Shown in pieces: positions 1 through 8,535 of a stretch of DNA of 64,000 nt; the stretch's first letter is position 1; the number at the start of each line of letters is the position of its first letter. A program made the translations under genes and the position numbers. The stretch is from an uncultured Sutterellaceae bacterium (lineage in GTDB: Bacteria; Pseudomonadota; Gammaproteobacteria; Burkholderiales; Burkholderiaceae_F), in NCBI GenBank assembly GCA_902797695.1, contig CADBTW010000065.1:48087-112086 (forward strand). Reading direction: 5' to 3'. Under the pieces are notes generated by a model. That model made no database searches, was not told the origin of the DNA, and saw only the letters and a list, made by a program, of their open reading frames with translations.

Positions 1-61
1 GATACCACCCGGCGGCAAAAAGAAGGGGAACGGCAACAAGGTACCAGAGTTCGAATTCCAT
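1..61 (-). CDS. lapB: LapB (YciM) LPS assembly protein, N-terminal fragment cut by window edge
   Basis: Only the first 20 codons lie in the window; the gene continues beyond base 1. Reading from the ATG at 59-61 gives MEFELWYLVAVPLLFAAGWY, a short charged start followed by one hydrophobic helix. This matches the conserved membrane-anchor start of LapB/YciM in betaproteobacteria. LapB is an inner-membrane tetratricopeptide and rubredoxin protein that helps FtsH control LpxC and so LPS synthesis. A GGAG lies 12 bases before the ATG, a long spacing. It is codirectional with rpsA, which is the usual neighbourhood, but the ihfB and lapA genes that normally intervene are absent. The call rests on 20 residues, so confidence is moderate. 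Confidence 0.65.
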   Translation of the reverse strand, partial: MEFELWYLVAVPLLFAAGWY

Positions 62-312
62 GAGAACGGTCGACTCCACACTGGTTGGGAGGGTCTTATT
101 TTGATCCGAAACGGCGTCTGCGGCCATCCGTCCGGAATGTTCGGAAGGGAGCGGAACGTGCCGCAGGACACGCCGCAAAAAAGAAAAGCCGCAGGCAGAT
201 GCTTCTGCGAGCGGCTTCTTTCCTGCATGACCGGCGCCAGAGGAAGACCCCGGGCGCCGTCTGCGGGAGACCCTGCCGGAAATTTTCCGCAGGCCTTTCC
301 CGCAACCGCTGA
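62..312 (-). other. rpsA-lapB intergenic region
   Basis: This 251-base gap holds the rpsA terminator near 177-217 and presumably the lapB promoter. I found no convincing -35/-10 pair. No ORF here resembles IHF-beta or LapA; the short ORFs on both strands are arginine-rich composition artefacts. Confidence 0.5.
177..217 (-). terminator. rpsA intrinsic terminator
   Basis: On the minus strand, GCCGC and GCGGC arms enclose an inner GCAGA/TCTGC stem, followed by a T-rich run (TTTTCTTTTTT). It sits about 95 bases past the rpsA stop. Confidence 0.75.
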
Positions 313-2010
<1,698 letters not shown>

Positions 2011-2058
2011 GAAAAAAAGTTGGCACGCCCGGGCGCGTTATTGCGCGGGGGCGGAGTT
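2011..2058 (-). promoter_or_regulatory. rpsA leader without Shine-Dalgarno, GC hairpin
   Basis: The 30 bases before the rpsA ATG contain no purine-rich ribosome site. Instead there is a run of seven T residues next to the ATG and, just upstream, a self-complementary GCCCGGGC core inside near-symmetric GCGC/GTGC arms. S1 genes are known to be autoregulated through structured leaders lacking a normal Shine-Dalgarno; that this leader does so is inference. Confidence 0.45.
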
Positions 2059-2096
2059 AAAAAAATAAACGCAGAAGGCGGGCACCCCGCCCGCCT
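2059..2096 (-). terminator. Terminator or attenuator between cmk and rpsA
   Basis: On the minus strand, GGCGGGC pairs with GCCCGCC across a 5-base loop, followed after about 10 bases by seven consecutive T residues. The distance from stem to T-run makes partial termination more likely than full termination. Confidence 0.5.
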
Positions 2097-2160
2097 GCTG
2101 CAACCGGTACTGCAGAAAAATTTTATTTTCCTCTATTTTCAGGATCTCTGCACGGCGCTT

Positions 2161-2838
2161 CTAGCGCTTCGTGCATTCAAGCCACCAGTAGAGGACTTTT
2201 TCAACGGTTTCCTCGATGGTAAGGAACGAGGAGTCGAGGATGCGGGCTCCTTCAGCAGGAGCGAGAGGCGCGTGCGCGCGGCGCATGTCCCGAAGGTCGC
2301 GTTCCTTCATCTCGGAAACAAGGTCGCTAAGTTTAACATCAAGCCCCTTTTCGATCAATTGCTTATAGCGGCGATGCGCGCGGGCCTCCGCGCTCGCGGT
2401 GAGGAAGACCTTGAGAGGCGCGTCGGGGAAGATGACCGAACCCATGTCCCGGCCATCGGCGACGAGGCCCGGAGCCCTCCGGGCGTTCTTCTCAAGCTCC
2501 GCGAGGGCGTCACGGACTGAGGAGATGACAGCCGCGCGCGAAGCGGCCTGGCCGACTTCCTCGGTCCGGATCGCGGCCGTGATGTCCTCGGTACCCAGCG
2601 TCACGCGGCCGCCGGCGAACCGGGGCTTGATCGCCATCGCGTGGGCGGTGACCGCGGCCATGTCGTCCAGCGGCACGTTGTTCCTCAGGCAGACGAGGCC
2701 GACAACGCGGTAAAGCGCGCCGGAGTCGAGGTAGTGGAAGCCGAGCGCCTCCGCCACCCGGGAAGCGACAGTGCCCTTGCCGCTCGCCGTAGGACCGTCA
2801 ATAGTAATGACGGGGACCTTCCCATTCAGCTCTGCCAT
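2161..2838 (-). CDS. cmk: Cytidylate kinase
   Basis: Transfers phosphate from ATP to CMP or dCMP, feeding the CTP and dCTP pools in the cytosol. The 225-residue protein has the P-loop DGPTASGKGT at residues 14-23 and the YLDSGALYR segment that follows it in Cmk. It also has a DGRDMG motif near residue 130 and a C-terminal REXRDXRR-type lid, seen here as KERDLRDMRR. Length equals the usual 220-230. Start ATG at 2836-2838 has AAGGGG seven bases upstream. It lies 27 bases after aroA and upstream of rpsA, the standard betaproteobacterial order. Confidence 0.97.
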   Translation of the reverse strand: MAELNGKVPVITIDGPTASGKGTVASRVAEALGFHYLDSGALYRVVGLVCLRNNVPLDDMAAVTAHAMAIKPRFAGGRVTLGTEDITAAIRTEEVGQAASRAAVISSVRDALAELEKNARRAPGLVADGRDMGSVIFPDAPLKVFLTASAEARAHRRYKQLIEKGLDVKLSDLVSEMKERDLRDMRRAHAPLAPAEGARILDSSFLTIEETVEKVLYWWLECTKR

Positions 2839-2865
2839 CAGAAAACCCCTTGAAAGTAATGAAAC

Positions 2866-4200
2866 CTAACGGCCTTCCGGCGGCATATCCAATTCCACCA
2901 GCCCCGAAAGCCTTTCAAAATAGTCCGGGAACGTCTTCGAGACGCATCCCGGGTCAAGCACCTCGACCTCGACTCCGCAACAGGCGGCGAGCGAGAGGCT
3001 CATGGCCATACGGTGGTCATTGTAAGTTCGAACCCGTGCCGGTTGAAGGGTTACGGGAGGAATTATCCGGAGATAATCCCGCCCTGACGCTACCCTTGCG
3101 CCGAATTTCGCGAGCTCGGCCTCCATCGCGGCGATCCGGTCCGTTTCCTTCACGCGCCAGGACCCGATCCCTGTGAGAACGGTTTCCCCTTCGGCGCCGA
3201 GTGCCATGGCGGCGAGCGTCATCGCCGCATCGGGGATGGCGGTGCAGTCCGCCTCGATCCCCCGGAGCCGTCCGGACTCAGGCGCGCTCGCCTCTATCCA
3301 GTCGGATCCCCATTTGACCCTTGCGCCCATCCGCTCGATCACCCGGGCGAACGCCGTGTCGCCCTGAATCGAATCGAGGCCCGCCCCGGTCACGCGGACC
3401 GGCCCCCCGGCGAGCGCTCCGAGCGCGAGGAAGTACGAGGCGCCGGATGCGTCGCCCTCAACCGAGAAGGGAGACGAGAGGCGGTACGAGCCATGAGGCA
3501 CGGAAAAGGCCCCGTCCTTCTCAACGACCCTGACGCCGAACCGCTCCATCAGCTTCAGCGTCATCGCGACGTAGGGCCGGGAAATCAGCTCGCCCTCCAC
3601 GCGGATCCGCATTCCGCCTTCACCAGAGTAAACAGGGGCGGACATGAGAAGCGAAGTGAGGAACTGGCTTGACACAGAGCCCGAGACGCTGCACTCCTCC
3701 GGCCCCCCCCCGCGAACCCTCTCCCCGACCTCGATCGGAAAATATCCCTCGCGCCCGGTGCACCGGATCGTGCAGCCGAGCATCCGGAGCGCCGCGAGGA
3801 GATCCCCGAGCGGTCGCTCGCGCATGCGGGCAACGCCGTCAAGCCTGTAGCTGCCGCCCTGAAGGGCGAGAGCCGCGGTAAGAGGCCGCGCAGCGGTTCC
3901 CGCGTTCCCGAGGAAAATGTCCGCATTGCGAACCGGAAAGCGGCCGCCGCAGCCTGTCACGGCAAAGGATGTCGGGTCGCCGGGATCCTCCAGCACCTCA
4001 ACGCCGAGCGTCCGCAGCGCGTCAAGCATCCGCCCGGTGTCGTCCGCGCGGAGCACGCCTTGCAGGCGGCACGTCCCTTCAGAAAGCGCAGCGAGGAGCA
4101 GCGCACGGTTGGAAATGGACTTCGAGCCCGGAAGCCTGACGGTTCCCCGGGCGGATCGGATCGGAAAAAGCTTCAGGCAGTCCTGGTCTTCCAGCATCAT
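2866..4200 (-). CDS. aroA: 3-phosphoshikimate 1-carboxyvinyltransferase (EPSP synthase)
   Basis: Joins phosphoenolpyruvate to shikimate-3-phosphate, the sixth step of the shikimate pathway. The 444-residue protein shows LPGSKSISNR near residue 23, the PEP-binding GNAGTAARPLTAAL near residue 98 and RERPLGDLL. It also has SGSVSSQFLTSLLMSAP, a C-terminal KETDR, and NDHRMAMS. The NAGTAxRP form is typical of class I enzymes, which are normally glyphosate sensitive. The first ATG overlaps the tyrA stop by four bases (ATGA), so the two are probably translationally coupled; a second ATG follows immediately. Confidence 0.97.
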   Translation of the reverse strand: MMLEDQDCLKLFPIRSARGTVRLPGSKSISNRALLLAALSEGTCRLQGVLRADDTGRMLDALRTLGVEVLEDPGDPTSFAVTGCGGRFPVRNADIFLGNAGTAARPLTAALALQGGSYRLDGVARMRERPLGDLLAALRMLGCTIRCTGREGYFPIEVGERVRGGGPEECSVSGSVSSQFLTSLLMSAPVYSGEGGMRIRVEGELISRPYVAMTLKLMERFGVRVVEKDGAFSVPHGSYRLSSPFSVEGDASGASYFLALGALAGGPVRVTGAGLDSIQGDTAFARVIERMGARVKWGSDWIEASAPESGRLRGIEADCTAIPDAAMTLAAMALGAEGETVLTGIGSWRVKETDRIAAMEAELAKFGARVASGRDYLRIIPPVTLQPARVRTYNDHRMAMSLSLAACCGVEVEVLDPGCVSKTFPDYFERLSGLVELDMPPEGR

Positions 4201-5066
4201 TTCTTTCCCTTCGGCCCGGGGCCAAGCCCCCGCCTCGCCTGCGCGGCGCGGGCAAACTCGGCGACCAGCCGGTCGGCGTTCCCTTCGTCGATGTCCTTCT
4301 GGAACCGTTCCAGTTCCCTGCGATACCGCCTGAGGCCGCGGGAAATCGCCTCGCGGTTAGTGAGGCAGATGTCGCGCCACATGACAGGGCTCGACGCCGC
4401 GATCCGGCTGAAGTCAAGGAACCCCGTCCCGCCCATCCTGAGAAGCTCATCCGGATTCCTGCTCTCCGTCACCATCTTCACGAAGGCGAACGAGAGCACG
4501 TGCGGAAGATGGCTCATCGTGGCGAAGACCTCGTCATGCCGCTCTGCAGTCATCCGGATTATGTTCGCGCCACACGCCTTCCAGAGCCCTTCCATCCGTT
4601 CCACGGCGTCGCGGTCCGCCCAGAGGCCTGACGTGCTGATCACGTTCTTGCCCCTGAACATCCCGGGGTTCGCGTATCGGACGCCGGGCTTCTCGCCCCC
4701 CGCGATCGGGTGGCAGGGCGCGTAGCGGCAGAACTTTTTCCCGAGCGCCCGGCTAGCCGACTCCTGCACCGCACCACGGACGGAACCGACATCGGTGATG
4801 ACGGCCCCGTCCCCGAGGCCTGGCGCCGCCTGCCTGAAGATTGCCTCCATCGTCATCACGGGTGTCGCCACCATCACGACATCCGCGCCCAGGACCGACT
4901 CGAGGACGTCCTGTGTGCCCTCGTCAGCGATTCCGAGTTCGATCGACGTTTGGATTTCATCCGGATTCAGGTCGCAGGCGACGACGCTGTCCACCACTCC
5001 AGCCTGCCTCATGGCGAGGGCGGCGGAGCCGCCCATGAGCCCCATGCCAATTACTGCGAGCTTCAC
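4197..5066 (-). CDS. tyrA: Prephenate dehydrogenase
   Basis: Oxidatively decarboxylates prephenate to 4-hydroxyphenylpyruvate, the committed step to tyrosine. The 289-residue protein begins with a Rossmann fold, GMGLMGGSAA at about residues 7-16, and has DVGSVRG and APCHPIAGGEKPG. The last is the conserved substrate-pocket histidine segment near residues 118-130. It has no chorismate mutase domain, so it is monofunctional, unlike the enterobacterial fusion. Start is GTG at 5064-5066, supported by GGAG nine bases upstream. It sits 17 bases after hisC and overlaps aroA by four bases. Confidence 0.95.
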   Translation of the reverse strand: MKLAVIGMGLMGGSAALAMRQAGVVDSVVACDLNPDEIQTSIELGIADEGTQDVLESVLGADVVMVATPVMTMEAIFRQAAPGLGDGAVITDVGSVRGAVQESASRALGKKFCRYAPCHPIAGGEKPGVRYANPGMFRGKNVISTSGLWADRDAVERMEGLWKACGANIIRMTAERHDEVFATMSHLPHVLSFAFVKMVTESRNPDELLRMGGTGFLDFSRIAASSPVMWRDICLTNREAISRGLRRYRRELERFQKDIDEGNADRLVAEFARAAQARRGLGPGPKGKK

Positions 5067-5083
5067 GCCCTGACGCTCCTTCC

Positions 5084-6202
5084 TCAGTTGCCAGCACGAA
5101 CGGCGGGAAGCTCCTCGCGGAGGGCTTCAATGAACCGCTCATTCTGCTCGCCGGTGCCGACCGAAACACGGATCCACTCGGGAAGCCCGAAGCTCGCGCA
5201 CGGGCGGATGATGATCCCGCGGGAGAGGAGCGCCTCGTTCAGCGCCGCCGCCCCTTTTCCGATTTCAACCAGGATGAAGTTGCTCTTTGTCGGAATGAAG
5301 CGGAGCCCGAGGCTGGAGAAAGCCTCCTCAAGCTGCGCCACGCCCTTCAGGTTCATCTCGTAGACGCGCTCGAGGAACGCGTCGTCGGAGACGCACCCGG
5401 CAGCCGCAGCCTGCGCGACCGTGTTGCAGTTGAACGGCGGACGGATGCGGTTGATGAGCTCGGGGAGCTCGCCCGCGCAGATGCCGAAACCACAGCGGAA
5501 CCCGGCGAGGCCATAGGCCTTGGAAAACGTGCGTGCGACCATGAGGTTCGGATAGCGCTCCAGCAGGCCGATCGAGTCAAGCCTTTCCTCCTTCGGGACG
5601 AAGTCGCAGTACGCCTCGTCAAGCACCACGGTGACGGACGGGGGAACGCGCTCGAGGAACGACACCACGTCCTTTTCCGAAAGCGTGAGCCCGGTCGGAT
5701 TGTTCGGGGTCGTGAGGAAGACGATCCGGGTCTTCTCGTCGATCGCACGGACAATCGCGTCGAGGTCGATCTCGAAGCCCTTCGCCGGAACGATCACGGG
5801 GGTCGACCCACAGGCGTGCGTGTCGATCTCGTAGACCGAGAAGTAGTACTGGCTGAAGACCGTCTTCATCCCGGGCTCGAGAAGCGCCTGGCAGGTGAGT
5901 CCCATCAGCTCGTCGCTGCCGTTCCCGATCACAATCCAATCCATCGGAACCCCAAAGCGCTTCGAGATCTCGGACTTCAGGGCGTAAGCGTTCCCGTCCG
6001 GGTAGATGTTCGCGCCCGAGATCGCGGCAGCCGCGGCCTTCCGGGCGGACTCGGGAACCCCGAGCGGATTCTCGTTGCTCGCGAGCTTCAGGATCCGCTT
6101 CGGGTCGAAGCCCTTTTCGCGCGCGAGTTCGGTAATGGGTTTTCCTGCCCGGTAGGGCTCGATCTGCCGGATGAAGGCCGGTGCCCTGAGTTGTTCTGCC
6201 AT
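5084..6202 (-). CDS. hisC: Histidinol-phosphate aminotransferase family protein (HisC)
   Basis: PLP-dependent class I/II aminotransferase of 372 residues. The family N-terminal motif KLASNENPLG is near residue 39, and the PLP lysine is Lys228 in TFSKAYGLAGFRCG. Further landmarks are NPNNPTG-type sequence (TTPNNPTG) and DEAYCDF. In this operon position, between pheA and tyrA, the betaproteobacterial homologue commonly serves aromatic amino acid transamination as well as, or instead of, histidine synthesis. No his genes are nearby, so that role is inferred. Start ATG at 6200-6202 has a weak, distant AAGGA. Confidence 0.93.
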   Translation of the reverse strand: MAEQLRAPAFIRQIEPYRAGKPITELAREKGFDPKRILKLASNENPLGVPESARKAAAAAISGANIYPDGNAYALKSEISKRFGVPMDWIVIGNGSDELMGLTCQALLEPGMKTVFSQYYFSVYEIDTHACGSTPVIVPAKGFEIDLDAIVRAIDEKTRIVFLTTPNNPTGLTLSEKDVVSFLERVPPSVTVVLDEAYCDFVPKEERLDSIGLLERYPNLMVARTFSKAYGLAGFRCGFGICAGELPELINRIRPPFNCNTVAQAAAAGCVSDDAFLERVYEMNLKGVAQLEEAFSSLGLRFIPTKSNFILVEIGKGAAALNEALLSRGIIIRPCASFGLPEWIRVSVGTGEQNERFIEALREELPAVRAGN

Positions 6203-6248
6203 GGAGGTGAATATTCCTTCTTATGTCTGGTTCGTGTTCCGAGGAGAG

Positions 6249-7340
6249 TCACTCCGCCGCAGGGTAGGAGCCGAGAAACTTGAAGATCGCGCTGTTCTCC
6301 TTCACGGCTGACAGCGCCTTCCTCACCGGTTCGTCCTCGATATGGCCTTCGACGTCGACGAAAAAATTGTATTCCCAGGCCCCGTTCCGGGCCGGGCGGC
6401 TCTCGAGATGCGTCATCGACACGTGCTCCCGGGCGAGCAGCTCGAGCACTTCAAAAAGCGCGCCCGCCTTGTTCCGGACGGAAAACTCGAACGTCGTCTT
6501 GTCGCGGAGCGGGGGGGAGCTCCGATGAGTCGCCTCGTGCCCGAGCACGAGGAACCTGGTCCGGTTCCCCGCCCAGTCCTGGATGCCCTCGGCCGCGGCT
6601 TCAAGCCCGTAGATGTCCGCCGCGCGGAGCGCTGCGATCGCGCCTGTCGCCGGGTCGAGCGACGCGAGCCTCGCGCCCTCGGCGTTGCTTGAAACGCTCG
6701 AGAGCTCGGCTCCGGGAAGATGCTCGGAGAGCCAGCCCCGGCACTGGGCAAGCGCCTGGGGGTGCGCCGCCACGCGGCGGATTCCCTCGAGTGTCCCATT
6801 CTTCGTGAGCAGGTTGTGGATCACGGGGACCGAGACCTCGCCCACGATCGTGAGGGGGGTGGAAAGAAGCTGGTCGAATGTGATCGACACGGTGCCCTGC
6901 GTGCTGTTCTCGATCGGAACGACCGCGTAGTCCGCCCTGCGGTTCTCCGCCATCCTGAAGGCGTCAGGAATGTTGGTGCAGGGCTCCGTGCGCACGGCCG
7001 AGCCGAAGCGGCTGAGGACCGCCATCTCGCTGAAGGTGCCGCGCGGTCCGAGGTAGGCGACGCGGAGCTTCTCCTCAAGGGCCCGGCAGGAGGACAGGAT
7101 TTCCCTGAAGATCGCGTGGACGGAGGCGGCGGGGAGCTCCTTCGAAGCGTCTGCCGCCCGCTTGAGCACGACGTTCTCCCGCTCCGGCCGGAAGACCGGC
7201 GCCCCGGAATGCTTCTTCAGTTCGCCGACCTGCCTCACGACCCGTGCCCGCTCGTCAATGAGCCGGACGATGTCTCCGTCGATCCGGTTGATCTCCTGCC
7301 GGAGGTCCTGCAGCCCGGGCTCGGACTTCTCGCTAGCCAT
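6249..7340 (-). CDS. pheA: Bifunctional chorismate mutase / prephenate dehydratase (P-protein)
   Basis: Converts chorismate to prephenate and then to phenylpyruvate for phenylalanine synthesis. About 363 residues: an N-terminal AroQ-type chorismate mutase helix bundle (residues about 8-85), a prephenate dehydratase domain (about 95-275) and a C-terminal ACT domain. The dehydratase shows YLGPRGTFSE, VPIENSTQGTV and the NRTRFLVLG signature. The ACT domain carries the HLESRPARNG phenylalanine-binding motif, so feedback control by phenylalanine is expected. I place the start at ATG 7338-7340, preceded by GAGG. A TTG four codons earlier is possible. The start overlaps the serC stop by eight bases, implying coupling. 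Confidence 0.96.
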   Translation of the reverse strand: MASEKSEPGLQDLRQEINRIDGDIVRLIDERARVVRQVGELKKHSGAPVFRPERENVVLKRAADASKELPAASVHAIFREILSSCRALEEKLRVAYLGPRGTFSEMAVLSRFGSAVRTEPCTNIPDAFRMAENRRADYAVVPIENSTQGTVSITFDQLLSTPLTIVGEVSVPVIHNLLTKNGTLEGIRRVAAHPQALAQCRGWLSEHLPGAELSSVSSNAEGARLASLDPATGAIAALRAADIYGLEAAAEGIQDWAGNRTRFLVLGHEATHRSSPPLRDKTTFEFSVRNKAGALFEVLELLAREHVSMTHLESRPARNGAWEYNFFVDVEGHIEDEPVRKALSAVKENSAIFKFLGSYPAAE

Positions 7341-8409
7341 GGCGCCTCGCAAAGTCGTTCATGAACCGGGCGAGTTCCCGCGCTCCCTCGACAGGCATCG
7401 CGTTGTAGACCGAGGCTCGCATGCCGCCGATGCTCCGGTGCCCCTTGATGTTGCGGAGCCCTTCCTTAGCCGCCTCCTCGATGAAGAGGCCGGAAAGGGC
7501 GTCCTCCTTAAGCCAGAACGTCACGTTCATCCTGCTGCGGCTTTCCTTCTCCACGCGCCCGAAATAGAACCCGTCGGAACCGTCGATCGCGTCATAAAGC
7601 AGCTTTGAACGGACAGATGCACGCCGCTCGAGTTCCTTCACCCCGCCCTCCCGCTTGATCCAGTGGCAGACAAGGTTCGCGATGTAGATCGCGAACGTGG
7701 GCGGCGTGTTCAGCATCGAGTTCTTGTCTGAATAGCTCTTCCAGTTGAGCATCACCGGGCAGCTGTCCGGGGCGTTCCCGATGAGGTCGTGGCGCACGGC
7801 GGCGATCGCGAGCCCGGCGATGCCGAAGTTCTTCTGCGCCCCGAACCAGACCGCGCCGAAGCGGCGGATGTCGAAGGGACGGGAAAGGATGTTGCTCGAC
7901 ATGTCGGCGACGAGCGGAATGCCGCCGGTTTCGGGAACGTAGCCGAACTCGACCCCGTGCACCGTCTCGTTGTCGCAGTAGTAGACGTAGGAGGACCGGG
8001 GATCGATCCGAAGCTCGTCCTGGGAAGGAGCCGCAACCCCGGGGTTCTCCGCCGCTACATGGACGGTGCAGAACCGCGCGGCCTCGGCCGCGGCTTTCCT
8101 GGACCAGGTGCCGTTCACGATGTAGCTCGCGACGTTCCCCTTTCCGAGGAGGTTCAGCGGCACCATGGAGAACTGCATGTGCCCTCCGCCCTGCATGAGG
8201 AGAAGGTCATACTCGGCGGGAATCCCGAGAAGCTCGCGCAGCAGCGCCTGGGTCTCGTTGTGGACCTCGGTGAACTCCCGGCTTCTGTGGCTCAGCTCCA
8301 TCACGGAACAGCCTGTGCCCCTGAAGTCGAGAAGTTCGTCCCGCGCCTGTTCCAGAACCGGAAGCGGAAGCGTAGAGGGACCAGGAGCAAAGTTGTAGCA
8401 GCGGCTCAT
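7333..8409 (-). CDS. serC: Phosphoserine aminotransferase
   Basis: PLP enzyme converting 3-phosphohydroxypyruvate to phosphoserine in serine synthesis, and also acting in pyridoxal phosphate synthesis. The 358-residue protein starts with NFAPGPSTLP and has VMELSHRSREF, LLLMQGGGHMQF and ADMSSNILSRP. The PLP lysine is Lys193 in FGAQKNFG, and a C-terminal GGMRASVYNAMP is present. All are family hallmarks, and length is typical (about 360). It heads the aromatic operon and is separated from gyrA upstream by a strong terminator, so its own promoter is expected in the 50 bases before 8409, or readthrough occurs. Confidence 0.97.
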   Translation of the reverse strand: MSRCYNFAPGPSTLPLPVLEQARDELLDFRGTGCSVMELSHRSREFTEVHNETQALLRELLGIPAEYDLLLMQGGGHMQFSMVPLNLLGKGNVASYIVNGTWSRKAAAEAARFCTVHVAAENPGVAAPSQDELRIDPRSSYVYYCDNETVHGVEFGYVPETGGIPLVADMSSNILSRPFDIRRFGAVWFGAQKNFGIAGLAIAAVRHDLIGNAPDSCPVMLNWKSYSDKNSMLNTPPTFAIYIANLVCHWIKREGGVKELERRASVRSKLLYDAIDGSDGFYFGRVEKESRSRMNVTFWLKEDALSGLFIEEAAKEGLRNIKGHRSIGGMRASVYNAMPVEGARELARFMNDFARRHG

Positions 8410-8435
8410 TGCGGTCGGGCTCCAAGAAAAAGTTG

Positions 8436-8481
8436 AAAAAAGGGAGGCGGCCTGTTTTCCTGCAGCTTCGGGCCGCCTCCC
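8436..8481 (-). terminator. gyrA intrinsic terminator
   Basis: A perfect 11-base stem (GGGAGGCGGCC / GGCCGCCTCCC) with an 18-base loop is followed on the minus strand by six T residues. It lies between the gyrA stop and the serC start. Confidence 0.9.
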
Positions 8482-8535
8482 TCCTATCTTATCCTCGAGG
8501 CGGGAGAGCCTGCCTCGGGAGAACTGCCCGTGCGA

